This document shows, one piece after another, positions 27,129-35,932 of a DNA stretch of 64,000 nt (positions within the stretch are counted from its first letter, which is position 1; each line of letters starts with the position of its first letter). This DNA is from Pseudomonadota bacterium (GTDB lineage Bacteria; Desulfobacterota; Desulfovibrionia; Desulfovibrionales; Desulfovibrionaceae). The notes beneath the pieces were generated by a model. The model was not told where the DNA came from. It saw nothing but the letters and a program-made list of their open reading frames with translations, and did not search any database. The stretch is from assembly GCA_023411815.1 (NCBI GenBank), contig JAEYOJ010000003.1, positions 77,349-141,348 of the forward strand, read 5' to 3'. Made by a program: the position numbers and the translations under genes.

Positions 27129-29616
27129 GCAACGCTCCCTTGCGGGCCATGAGTTCTTCGTAAGTGCCTGCCTCGACGATCTTGCCCGCTTTCATTACGG
27201 CTATCTTGTCATACCCGGCCAGCGTGTCCAGGCGGTGGACCACGGAAATGATCGTGGCCTTGCCGCGCAGGCGCTGGTGGATGAGATTCTGGATGCGCGA
27301 CTGGGAACGATTGTCCAGCGCGGAGGTGGCCTCGTCCATGATAAGCAGCCTGGGGTGTTTCAGCAGCACCCTGGCGATGGCCAGCTTCTGGCGTTGGCCG
27401 CCAGAGAGCTTGTCGCCCTTGGTGCCGACCTCGTAGTGCATGCCGATCTCCACGATGGTTTCCAGCAGGTCTTCCTCGATGAGCAATTGCATGATGCTCT
27501 GATTGATGAGTTCCTGAGCCCGCTGGGAATCCGCCTTGGCTTTTCCGAACAGGATGTTGTCCAGGATGGTCTGGTTCCAGATGTACTTGTCCAGGACGAA
27601 GAAGGTCACTGCCCCCTGCATGGCCATTTCGGCGCGTTCATGGAACAGGGCCCGCCCTTCCAGGATGAGCTTCTCCAGAAGGTCGGACAGGACGACCATC
27701 TTGTGTCGACCGGGAATGTAGCCCAGGCCGAGCTTGAGCAGCATGGCCTCTTCCTGGGCCTCCAGGTGGTGCAGGCGTGTGCGCTGCAGCCTGGCCACAA
27801 GCTCACGGTAGGACGGGTACTCGTCGGCGGGCACGGGACTGTTCTCGAAGAACACTCCGTCAGGCGGCAGTCCGCCCAGGATGTCCACCGTCTGCTCGGC
27901 CAGTTCCGCACCCAGGCTCATGAGCGGCCGCGTCAGATGCGCATCGTCCAGGAAGGCCCTGAAGAACTCGTTCTCATGCAGCCTCTCCAAGGCAAGCGTC
28001 GGCTCACGCGAACTGCCGAAAACGAGGTTGGCCGCCACGGTCGAATAGCGCAAGTAGGCCCGCTCATCGAAGAACTCCACGTATTGCGACAACTCCGCGC
28101 CGTGGTCGGACTGAAACTTACCGCGCACGCGGATGATGCGTTCGGCGAGCTGCCCGCCGTCTTCCTCCTGCAGCAGCGTATTCAATCCGAAGCGCAGGAC
28201 ATCCGCGAAAAGCCCGGTCTGTTGCAGAATCTCGATGAGCTCATCCAGGCTCGGCTCGGCGCACAGATCGCCGTCGCCTTCGCTCCGCAAGGCCTGGCAG
28301 GCGTACAGCAGGTTTTCCTTGAGCGGGCCCTCGAAGATGAACGGCGACTGGGACACGAAACCCATGTTGACGGCCATGTCACGCTTTGTCAGATCGGCCA
28401 CTTCATGCCCATCCAGATAGACGTGCCCGCCAGTGTACCGATAAAGCTGCCCTATGCACATGGCCAGGGTCGACTTGCCGCTGCCGGAAAAACCCACCAA
28501 TGCTATCTGATCGCCGGGCGAGAGGTCCAGGTTGACATCCGAAATCAGTCGGATTCCTCCGTCCACCATAAAAGTGAGATTCGAGATTCGCAGGGCGGGA
28601 GCGAGCACCAACGGCGAACGGCCCTCGGGCTCAAGGGCATGTTCAGGCGACGCATCGAAATATTCCATGGTCCGTTCATAGCGGACAGAGGCGTCCTGAT
28701 AAATCTGGTAGAACTCCAGCAACTCCTTCCATGGATCGTACAGCTTCTCCTGGGCAGAAAGGAATGCCACCAGCGCACCGAGATCGAAACGGCCCGTGAT
28801 GGCCAGCCAGCCGCCCACAATGAAGATGAAGAACGGCCCGAGATTCGTGAACAGGTTGTTTATGGCTTTCACGCCGAACTTGTAGAGATTCCAAGCAACC
28901 CGGATGCGCCGCATGCGTTCGACAAGGCTTGTGTTGCGGCCGGCTTCGATGCTGAAAGAGCCATTGCCGTGAATCTCATGGATGCCGCTGACAGCCTCCC
29001 CGACCTTGCTGGCATATTCCCGCGTGATGTCAACGCGCTGTTTGTTGGCCTCGTTCGTGCGGCGCTGAAGTCTCGGGATGACCAGCAGGACCAGGGGGTA
29101 AATGGCCATGGAGATGGCCGCCAACAACGGATTGAGCCAGAACATGTACGCCGCGAAAGCCACCAGGGTCAGAATGTTCGTCAGGGGTACCGCGACGGCC
29201 ATGCCCACGAAATCGCCCACATTCGATATCTCGGTCACAAGCGAGGACACGACCATGCCCGCCGGCGTGCGTCGGAAGTACCCGACGGGCAGGGAAATGA
29301 TGTGGCGATACAACTCTCGGCGCAGATCGGCCAAGGCCTGTTCGCCCAGGCGGGTTTGCAGCCAGTTGATGACGAACTTGAGGCCGCTGGCCAGGAGCAC
29401 GGCGACCAGATAGTAGCCGCAATAGAGCAGCAGCAGGTCGATGCTGCGGAGGTTGATGGCCTCGTTGATAATCCGCTTCTGCATCTCCAGGGGCAGCACT
29501 CTGGTCAGGACCGTGACCACGATAACAGCTACCAGGATGCCCTGCAGGAGCATGCTGCTGCGCCAGACCCAGTAGAAGAGGCTCCGCTTGGTGACCGGGA
29601 CCGCTGATTCTTTCAC
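27097..29616 (-). CDS. ABC exporter with atypical, enlarged nucleotide-binding domain
   Basis: An 839-residue protein. Residues 1-310 form a six-helix exporter membrane domain. The ATPase begins with Walker A GFSGSGKST (375-383) and a Q-loop at GFVSQSPFIFEG (about 419-430). The signature LSGGQRQKLA appears only at 737, followed by Walker B LLIMDEATSALD and VVHRLD. A normal domain has about 100-110 residues between Walker A and signature; here there are about 360. Just before the signature lies FVLDKYIWNQTILDNILFGK, which looks like a second Q-loop-type segment, so the domain seems to contain a partial duplication plus an insert. First gene of an operon with the cyclic-nucleotide, kinase and STAS proteins. 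Substrate unknown. Confidence 0.9.
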   Translation of the reverse strand: MKESAVPVTKRSLFYWVWRSSMLLQGILVAVIVVTVLTRVLPLEMQKRIINEAINLRSIDLLLLYCGYYLVAVLLASGLKFVINWLQTRLGEQALADLRRELYRHIISLPVGYFRRTPAGMVVSSLVTEISNVGDFVGMAVAVPLTNILTLVAFAAYMFWLNPLLAAISMAIYPLVLLVIPRLQRRTNEANKQRVDITREYASKVGEAVSGIHEIHGNGSFSIEAGRNTSLVERMRRIRVAWNLYKFGVKAINNLFTNLGPFFIFIVGGWLAITGRFDLGALVAFLSAQEKLYDPWKELLEFYQIYQDASVRYERTMEYFDASPEHALEPEGRSPLVLAPALRISNLTFMVDGGIRLISDVNLDLSPGDQIALVGFSGSGKSTLAMCIGQLYRYTGGHVYLDGHEVADLTKRDMAVNMGFVSQSPFIFEGPLKENLLYACQALRSEGDGDLCAEPSLDELIEILQQTGLFADVLRFGLNTLLQEEDGGQLAERIIRVRGKFQSDHGAELSQYVEFFDERAYLRYSTVAANLVFGSSREPTLALERLHENEFFRAFLDDAHLTRPLMSLGAELAEQTVDILGGLPPDGVFFENSPVPADEYPSYRELVARLQRTRLHHLEAQEEAMLLKLGLGYIPGRHKMVVLSDLLEKLILEGRALFHERAEMAMQGAVTFFVLDKYIWNQTILDNILFGKAKADSQRAQELINQSIMQLLIEEDLLETIVEIGMHYEVGTKGDKLSGGQRQKLAIARVLLKHPRLLIMDEATSALDNRSQSRIQNLIHQRLRGKATIISVVHRLDTLAGYDKIAVMKAGKIVEAGTYEELMARKGALHELVRGRQTA

Positions 29617-29727
29617 GCGCCTACCGCCGCAAGAGTGTGTTGGAGGTCCCCCCTACTTTGGCTTTTACAGGGGTGGAGGCATCGCGTCCACACGAGCGCG
29701 GTGATTTTCAGATGCGCGACGCAAAAG

Positions 29728-29763
29728 AAGCCGCCCCGGCCGGAATTCCGGCCGGGGCGGCTT
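29728..29763. terminator. Palindromic bidirectional terminator
   Basis: A perfect 36-base palindrome with 16-base arms around AATT (AAGCCGCCCCGGCCGG and complement). TTTC follows on the + strand and CTTTTGC on the minus strand. It lies just downstream of qrcD and upstream of the ABC exporter gene, so it ends the qrc operon. Confidence 0.85.
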
Positions 29764-29789
29764 TTCAGACATGGAGTGTCTGGCTTAGC

Positions 29790-31034
29790 CTACTTGTAGT
29801 TGAGCTTCCGCTCCTGCGGGAATACCGGCAGGTAGCGGTAGGACAGGCTGATGACGATAACGCCGTAGGCAAGGACCATGAAGGACGGCGCCCATTCGGT
29901 CCAGGCCGGCACGTAGACCTGCCACGTATCGAAGGGCATGACCGGCACGGCCAGGGCCTGCACGGTGATGATGTAGCGGTTCAGGCTCACGCCGATGCAG
30001 TTGAGCAGGCTGGCGATGATGAGCATGCCCTCGCGCTTGCGCACGGACGGGATGACCAGCATGATGGCCGGAATCACGCCGCAGATGATGAGCTCGGTGA
30101 ACAGAAGCCACTTGCCGTAGACCCAGCCGTGGAACATCTGGTCGAAGGTGTTGCCCGCGGCCGGAAGGATGGTGTCGATCCAGGCCCAGGTGTCCAGGAA
30201 CTTGAAGAACAGGTAGATGCACAGCATGGTGCCGGCGATCTTGCCCATGAGCGACTTGACCCGGTACTCCACCATCCTCTTGCCCGTAATCTTCTCGATG
30301 GCCGTGCAGATGAGCACCGTGAAGCACGGGCCCGAAGCCACGGCCGAGAGCACGAAGAGGAAGAAAGTCCAGGGCCAGATGAAGAAGCCTTCACGGTAGG
30401 CAAAGGGGCGCGCGAACATGACGCCGTACATGCCGCCCAGGGAGCCCTGGTGGAAGGTGGACAGGAAGGCGCCGATGCCGGCGAACAGCGGCATGATCAC
30501 GTGCATGTTGTGCGCAAGATGATGCAGGAAGGGCACCTTGTTGAGCTGCTTCTGCTCGAACACCAGCGGGATGTACTCGATGATGAGCACCGACAGGTAC
30601 ACGCTGATGCAGAAGATGACTTCCGTGAGCATGGAGTGCACGTTGGGGTGCCAGAAGCCGAACCAAGAGCGCAGAGGCTGGCCGAGCTCCATGGTCAGGA
30701 TGAGCATGGCGCCCGAGTAGCAGAAGAAGCCCACTATGACCGTCAGGTTGACGATGGGCACCAGGGCCTCGATCTTGAGTATGTAGCGCAGAAGGCCGGT
30801 GAAGAACGCGCCGGCGCCCAGAGCGATGACCGCCAGGTCGAAGGTGATGTACAGGCCGAAGGCGAAGTAGTTGTTGAGGCCGGTCATGCCCAGGCCGTAC
30901 CAGAACACCACGCCGGCTGCGACAGCGCCCCAGAGCATGAGCAGGACGGGAACCGTCAGCCACAACATAAACTTGGTCAAGCTGCAACGCTCGACGCCTT
31001 CCGGCCACAAGGCCTGATCGATCGCTTTAGCCAT
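29790..31034 (-). CDS. qrcD: Menaquinone reductase, integral membrane subunit QrcD (NrfD-type)
   Basis: A 414-residue protein with about ten membrane helices, of the NrfD/PsrC family. It begins MAKAIDQALWPEGVERCSL and contains YFAFGLYITFDLAVIALGAG and GIGAFLSTFHQGSLGGMYGV, typical of quinone-interacting NrfD-like subunits. In Qrc it passes electrons from the iron-sulfur subunit to menaquinone. ATG 31034, preceded by GGAGG, overlaps the qrcC stop by eight bases. It is the last gene of qrcABCD and is followed by the palindromic terminator. Confidence 0.94.
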   Translation of the reverse strand: MAKAIDQALWPEGVERCSLTKFMLWLTVPVLLMLWGAVAAGVVFWYGLGMTGLNNYFAFGLYITFDLAVIALGAGAFFTGLLRYILKIEALVPIVNLTVIVGFFCYSGAMLILTMELGQPLRSWFGFWHPNVHSMLTEVIFCISVYLSVLIIEYIPLVFEQKQLNKVPFLHHLAHNMHVIMPLFAGIGAFLSTFHQGSLGGMYGVMFARPFAYREGFFIWPWTFFLFVLSAVASGPCFTVLICTAIEKITGKRMVEYRVKSLMGKIAGTMLCIYLFFKFLDTWAWIDTILPAAGNTFDQMFHGWVYGKWLLFTELIICGVIPAIMLVIPSVRKREGMLIIASLLNCIGVSLNRYIITVQALAVPVMPFDTWQVYVPAWTEWAPSFMVLAYGVIVISLSYRYLPVFPQERKLNYK

Positions 31035-31818
31035 GGTTGCCTCCTCCGGTGACACCGCCGTGAGAGCCATCGCCGAGGTCGTTGTCCAGCATGTCCAGGA
31101 CCCACTGGCGCTTGCTCATGTAGTAGACCTGGGGTTTGCCGCCAAGGCGCTCCAGGAGGCGCTTGGCGTTCTTGCTGTGGGACAGCTTGGCCACCTGATG
31201 CGTGGGATCCTTCAGGTTGCCGAAGACGAGCGCGCCGGTGGGGCACGCCTCCACGCAAGCGGGTATGTACGCGTTCTCGGGCAGCTTCATGGGCTCGGTT
31301 CCCGTGGCGCGCGCCTTCTCCTTGGCCGCCATGAAGCGATGGTGGCAGAAGTGGCACTTCTCGACAACGCCTCTGGGACGGGTGGAGCTGAACGGGGTCA
31401 GAGTCTTCTCCATGCCGGCCGGCCACTTGGGGTCAAACCAGTTGAAGTAGCGGACATGGTAGGGACATGCGGCCATGCAGTACCGGCAGCCTATGCAGCG
31501 CGGGTAGACCTGGCTGACGATGCCGCCCTCCTCGTCCTTGGTCGTGGCTATGACCGGGCACACGGGCACGCAGGAGGGATTCTCGCACTGCATGCACGGA
31601 CGCGGAAGATAGGCCACGTCATAATTGGGGAACTTCTGGCCGTTCTCCAGCTTGTAGACGAGCATCCAGGTCAGGGTGCGCGTCATGTCGGACGCGTCCG
31701 GATCCGGCGCGATATTGTTCTCCACCTGGCAGGCGACCATGCACGCGCCGCAACCCGTGCACTTGTCCAGGTCGATCACCATGCCCCATTTGGTATGGAA
31801 TTCATGCTGTACGGACAT
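31027..31818 (-). CDS. qrcC: Menaquinone reductase, iron-sulfur subunit QrcC
   Basis: A 263-residue protein with several ferredoxin-type Cys clusters: CTGCGACMVAC, CMQCENPSCVPVC, CIGCRYCMAAC and a fourth set spread between CHFCHH and ACVEACPTG, as in periplasmic four-cluster subunits of the molybdopterin oxidoreductase family. It carries electrons from QrcA/QrcB toward QrcD. No signal peptide is visible, consistent with export as a complex with Tat-bearing QrcB. Confidence 0.94.
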   Translation of the reverse strand: MSVQHEFHTKWGMVIDLDKCTGCGACMVACQVENNIAPDPDASDMTRTLTWMLVYKLENGQKFPNYDVAYLPRPCMQCENPSCVPVCPVIATTKDEEGGIVSQVYPRCIGCRYCMAACPYHVRYFNWFDPKWPAGMEKTLTPFSSTRPRGVVEKCHFCHHRFMAAKEKARATGTEPMKLPENAYIPACVEACPTGALVFGNLKDPTHQVAKLSHSKNAKRLLERLGGKPQVYYMSKRQWVLDMLDNDLGDGSHGGVTGGGNHG

Positions 31819-31841
31819 TGCTCTCTATCCTTCCGCTATGG

Positions 31842-33983
31842 TTAGGCGATCTTGACCATGGACCCCGCCCAGAAGGGAGCGGCGACGCCAGGTTCGGATG
31901 CGACGGTAAGCACCTTGCTCACGTTGTCGCCCTTGTTCTGGGCGAACTTGTCCCAGGCGGTGTGGCCGAAGCCGAGCGGAGCGGCAACGACGCCGTCCAT
32001 GACACCCTCGTCGATCTGCACGCGGGCCTTGATGGAGCCGGCCTTGGACGCGATGGTCACCCGCTTGCCCTGGCTGATTCCGTACTTGGAGGCCGTGGCG
32101 CCGTTCATGCGCACGGAGAGGTATCCGCCCTCCGACTCGCTGGGACGAAGGGTCGATACGTTGTGCGGCGGAATGGCCATCTTGGTCGAGCCCACGTTGA
32201 GTTCGTACAGCGGCGCGAGCAGGAGCGGGAACTCGCCGCCGGCGGGGGCGGCAGCCTCACCGGCCGCGGCCTTGGCCAGGCTGAGGCCCGATACGTTGGC
32301 CGTGGCCATGGATACCCAAGCCTTACCGGCCTGGACGGCACTCGCCACGCTGGAGGACGAGGGCGCGCCGCCGGCGCGGGCCTTCCACGGCTCGGACTTG
32401 GCGTCCGCCGCAAAGCCGCCCATGGCGCTCAGGGCCTCGGCCTTGGCCTTGACCACATCCTCGAAGCCGCCGAAGCCCAGGTTCAATCCAAGGCCGGACG
32501 CGACCTGCAGCAGCACGTCGGCGGCAGGGGCCGTGTCGAAGACCGGCGCGATCACCGGGCTGGCCACGGTGTAGTTCACCCAGCCGGAGCCGTAGGGGGT
32601 GTACATGTCCTCGATGCGCTCCATGACCAGGGGCGCGGGCAGCACAAGGTCGGCCATGGCCGCGGTCTCGTCCATGAAGGAAGAGAAGCTGACCAGGAAG
32701 CCCGCCTTGTCTAGGGCCTGAGCCATGGCTTCGGTCTGGGGCAGGGCGTAGGCAGGGTTGGCCTCGTAGGCCAGAAGTACGGCCGGGGCCTTGGTCTGAC
32801 CGGCGCCGACCTTGAGCAGGTAATCCACGAAGTCGTTGGCCAGGATCTGCTGGCGGGGCATGGCTCCCTTAACCACGGCCGGAGCCTCGGGCAGGGCGTA
32901 GATACCGCCGGCCTTGTTCAGGCGGCCCAGCAGCAGATTGAGGGCCAGCCCGGCGGCAACGGCGTTCTGTCCGCCGCCCTGGCCGAAGGCGCTGCCGGCG
33001 ATGACCAGCGGGCGCTTGGCGGCAGCCAGGCGCTTGGCCAGATCGGCCACCTGTTCGGGTGCCAAGCCCGTGGCCTGCTGGACCTTGTCCGGGCTGTAGC
33101 CGGACATGACCGCGGAGCGGAAGGCGTCGAATCCCGGCCCGCCGTTCGTGGCGCCGGCCTGGATGAGATGGTAGGCGATGCCCATGGCAAGGGCGGCTTC
33201 GCCGCCCGGCAGCACGGGCATCCAGGCGTCGGCCACGGCCGCGCCGCGGTTCTTGACCGGGCTGGCGTAGATCACCTGCATGGCCCGCTCGCCGCCCATG
33301 GGGTTGGCCTTGTTGAAGGCCTGGGCGTTGCGTACGTGCGTGCCCCAGGACTCGAAGATATCGGCGCCGATGGCCAGAACGAAGTCGGCGTTCTCGATGT
33401 CGTAGCCTACCATGCCCTGTCCGCCCAGGCGCAGCCAGGCGCGGCCGGCATCCACCTGCTCGGCGGGCATGTAGAAGCAGAGCCTGGAACCGGCGGCGGC
33501 CACGAAGGCGGAAAAAACTTCGGCAGCCGACCCGGTATCGTCGCCGATCACACAGGCCACATCGGCGCCCGCCGCCTTGAGCTTCTCGGCCAGCAGGGCC
33601 TTTGCGTCGTCCCAGGAAATCGGGGTGAAGCTATCGCCTTCGCGCTTGAGGGGGCTCTGAACGCGCGAGGGGCTGTAAAGGAGTTCGGCCTCGTTGACGG
33701 CGAGGGAGGAGATGCCGCCGCGGCTCAGGGGATGCTCGGGATTTCCGTACACCGCGCAAGGATGCCCCTTGACCGTGACCACATTGACGCCCACGCCCGA
33801 GTTGTCGAGTTTGCTCAGGGAAGGCTTGAGTTCGAAGTCGCCCCTGGGCACACGCGGAATCCAAGGCCAGTTCTGCGACCAGATGGACACGTCGTCGGTC
33901 AGCTTCCAGGGTATCGGCGAGAGCAGCGTGCCCGCCGTGCCGCCGACCACCAAACCAATAAATGCTCTACGACCCATTCCCAT
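31842..33983 (-). CDS. qrcB: Menaquinone reductase, molybdopterin-oxidoreductase-like subunit QrcB
   Basis: About 713 residues. The Tat signal is GRRAFIGLVVGGTAGTLL. The rest follows the molybdopterin oxidoreductase fold (TPISWDDAKALLAEKL, AIGADIFESWGTHVRN, ADLVLPAPLVMERIEDMYTPYG) but lacks the N-terminal Cys cluster and a Cys/Sec/Ser ligand for molybdenum, as known for QrcB, which binds no molybdenum cofactor. It acts as a scaffold in the periplasm. ATG 33983, eight bases after AAGGGG, is preferred to GTG 33992. The tail of qrcA lies 18 bases upstream. Confidence 0.93.
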   Translation of the reverse strand: MGMGRRAFIGLVVGGTAGTLLSPIPWKLTDDVSIWSQNWPWIPRVPRGDFELKPSLSKLDNSGVGVNVVTVKGHPCAVYGNPEHPLSRGGISSLAVNEAELLYSPSRVQSPLKREGDSFTPISWDDAKALLAEKLKAAGADVACVIGDDTGSAAEVFSAFVAAAGSRLCFYMPAEQVDAGRAWLRLGGQGMVGYDIENADFVLAIGADIFESWGTHVRNAQAFNKANPMGGERAMQVIYASPVKNRGAAVADAWMPVLPGGEAALAMGIAYHLIQAGATNGGPGFDAFRSAVMSGYSPDKVQQATGLAPEQVADLAKRLAAAKRPLVIAGSAFGQGGGQNAVAAGLALNLLLGRLNKAGGIYALPEAPAVVKGAMPRQQILANDFVDYLLKVGAGQTKAPAVLLAYEANPAYALPQTEAMAQALDKAGFLVSFSSFMDETAAMADLVLPAPLVMERIEDMYTPYGSGWVNYTVASPVIAPVFDTAPAADVLLQVASGLGLNLGFGGFEDVVKAKAEALSAMGGFAADAKSEPWKARAGGAPSSSSVASAVQAGKAWVSMATANVSGLSLAKAAAGEAAAPAGGEFPLLLAPLYELNVGSTKMAIPPHNVSTLRPSESEGGYLSVRMNGATASKYGISQGKRVTIASKAGSIKARVQIDEGVMDGVVAAPLGFGHTAWDKFAQNKGDNVSKVLTVASEPGVAAPFWAGSMVKIA

Positions 33984-34000
33984 TGTGCGCACCCCTTCAC

Positions 34001-34567
34001 TTACTTATGGCAGACTTGGCAGCCGTTGCTCGTTTCAAGCTGCGCATGGCAACGCTCGCACTGCCACATCTTCATGGTGTTCTTGCTGTAGCCGGTGATG
34101 CGGTTCCTGTAGAAGGAAGGCGCAACCTCGGAGTTGCCCACATCCGGGTGGCACTCTGTACAGGCGAAACCGTCATGAGCGATGTGCGAGAAATAGACGT
34201 TGTCGGGCTGATACTGGGTCACCAGCCATTCGACCTGCTTGCCCGTCTGCACGTACTCGGTGACGAACCTGTCGATTTCCTTTTCGGCGGGAGTCTCGCC
34301 GCCCGTGACATCCATGTGGCACTCGGCGCACTGCTCCGTGGTGGGCAGACCGGCAAAGGAGCCGTTCTCACGGTAGGAGTGGCAGTCCTCGCAGGCCATG
34401 CCCGCGTTCTCCACGTGAGCCTTGTGGTTGAAGGCTATGGGCTGCTGCTTCTCGCTGAAGAGAAGGGCCGGGAACAGAAACCAGCCCACGGCCAAGGCGC
34501 CCATTAAGCCGATGAGGAAGAATAAGATGAATCCTCCGCTCTCTTTGGATGCGTTCTGCTGCACCAT
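34001..34567 (-). CDS. qrcA: Menaquinone reductase, multihaem cytochrome c subunit QrcA
   Basis: A 188-residue protein with an N-terminal membrane anchor (about residues 12-33) and five CxxCH motifs: CEDCH, CAECH, CTECH, CERCH and CQVCH, the last at the extreme C-terminus. His residues in FNHKAH and FSHIAH are likely distal ligands. It accepts electrons from type I cytochrome c3. Qrc is described as hexahaem in Desulfovibrio vulgaris; I count only five canonical sites here. First gene of the operon. Confidence 0.93.
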   Translation of the reverse strand: MVQQNASKESGGFILFFLIGLMGALAVGWFLFPALLFSEKQQPIAFNHKAHVENAGMACEDCHSYRENGSFAGLPTTEQCAECHMDVTGGETPAEKEIDRFVTEYVQTGKQVEWLVTQYQPDNVYFSHIAHDGFACTECHPDVGNSEVAPSFYRNRITGYSKNTMKMWQCERCHAQLETSNGCQVCHK

Positions 34568-35018
34568 AACCTCGCCCCGTGAAAAGTTCGTGATTAAATA
34601 GACCGTTGCTCTGGAAAAAACTCGCCTTTTCTAGACATGTTGCATTTGTCGTGTCAAGCCTTTAGGAATAATTTCACGAGCGGAAACAATCCTGCTGGAC
34701 ACACCAAAAGTGCAATCTAAATAAGGATTTACATACTACCCAATGTTCATGCCAAAGCCCCGAACCGGCTGCCTGCAACGGGTGCCGGAGCGTTCGGATA
34801 CAGCACCGCCTAGGGCTTGCTGAACGTCTTTAAGCGAAGTCTCTTAACGGATTCAACAGAGTTCCACAACAGCCCAAATCACCAAGGCCGCGCTACAGCA
34901 TGGCCATTGCGTCGCAATGCGGTTGCAGGAGTCATCTCCGGGGTTTCATGGCCGGCCAATCAAAGATAGTTGCAACGGCTGGCAAGAGGTTACCTTCAGG
35001 CAATCACGCGCAGGCTGG
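34568..35018. other. Intergenic region upstream of qrcA
   Basis: About 450 bases without a supported gene. The left part holds the qrc promoter. A perfect short palindrome CATTGCG-T-CGCAATG lies at 34907-34921. Confidence 0.5.
34630..34657 (-). promoter_or_regulatory. Putative sigma-70 promoter of qrcABCD
   Basis: On the minus strand a consensus TTGACA (34657-34652) is followed after 16 bases by TCTAGA (34635-34630), about 63 bases ahead of the qrcA start. The surrounding DNA is AT-rich. Confidence 0.55.
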
Positions 35019-35531
35019 TCAGCCCTGCTCTTCCCCGGCCACGCCTTTCGCCGTTTGCGCCTCTCCATCCGGCTGGGATACGACGGCGCTCGTCGCCTTG
35101 CCCTTGCGCTGCCTGCCGCCCGACTGCAGCCTGCTCAAGGCGGCCAGCGCCTTCTCCGGCTCGTCCTTCTTGGCAAGGAAATGCATCTCACCCTTGGGGT
35201 TGATCCAATGCCAGCCCGCCGGCCTGGTCAGCAGCCGGGCGCCCTTGGCCTCCAGCAAGGCCAAGGCCTGGGAGCGGTCGACTTCGCTGCCAAGGTCCTC
35301 CAGCAGCTTGCCGTAATCGGCCAGAGCCGAACTGTTACGAAAAATCTCGAAGGCGCTGTGCACCACATCGAACAGATCAGGACCCGGCCGCTTGCGCTTG
35401 CCGGTCAAGAACTGCTCCAAGTCTCCCAGGGCCTTACGCAACTCGCGCACTTCGTGCAGCGCCACCTGCCGGGACTGCTCCATGCGCTCCTGCAGGACCT
35501 TGGCCGCGGGAGTGGAAGGAATATCGCTCAT
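35019..35531 (-). CDS. Conserved hypothetical protein
   Basis: A 170-residue soluble protein starting MSDIPSTPAAKVLQERMEQS. The N-terminal two thirds are helical (LHEVRELRKALGDLEQFL), followed by a compact segment LLTRPAGWHWINPKGEMHFLAKKDEP and a low-complexity tail. It is not a family I can name. GGAGAGAGC precedes ATG 35531. Composition fits the GC-rich host, in contrast to the next gene. Confidence 0.7.
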   Translation of the reverse strand: MSDIPSTPAAKVLQERMEQSRQVALHEVRELRKALGDLEQFLTGKRKRPGPDLFDVVHSAFEIFRNSSALADYGKLLEDLGSEVDRSQALALLEAKGARLLTRPAGWHWINPKGEMHFLAKKDEPEKALAALSRLQSGGRQRKGKATSAVVSQPDGEAQTAKGVAGEEQG

Positions 35532-35932
35532 GCTCTCTCCTTTGTTCTCGTTAGCTTTACTATTGTTCGGCTAATGCTGACAAGCCCACGCAAAGTCCTG
35601 CCGGACAAAAACCTTGCCTGAACTTGAGCACGACAAGGACTTGTTGTGCGCCACTTATTCGAACGAATAAAGCAGGAGATGAACTTCCGAATTGCAATTA
35701 TCCTTGCGCAGTGAGAGCCTGGCGCGGAATTCAAATCTTAGCCGTAACGAGGGAAGGTCTGCGCCTCTTGCCGTTACCTGCGCAATAGCGCCATACAAAA
35801 TCCTACGTGAACAAAACCCCTCCAAGGCGTAGCCACAAGAGGGGTTGTTAATAATTTGAGAGCTGAATATCCTAATAAGGTTTTCAGCCAACCAAGATGC
35901 AGTCTATATTGAAGTAAAGTCGTTCATCGCTT
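35532..35932. other. Intergenic region marking the left edge of an AT-rich island
   Basis: About 400 bases without a supported gene. From about 35640 rightward the DNA becomes markedly AT-rich. It contains the terminator-like hairpin listed separately. Confidence 0.5.
35815..35846 (-). terminator. Terminator-like hairpin after the PIN-like gene
   Basis: AACCCCTC pairs with GAGGGGTT around a 16-base loop. On the minus strand the stem is followed by TTGTT, fitting termination of the gene ending at 35933. Confidence 0.6.

Noticed and set aside
27019..29607. Long + strand open frame opposite the ABC exporter
   Set aside because: Composition is that of a shadow frame; the minus strand carries all ABC motifs.
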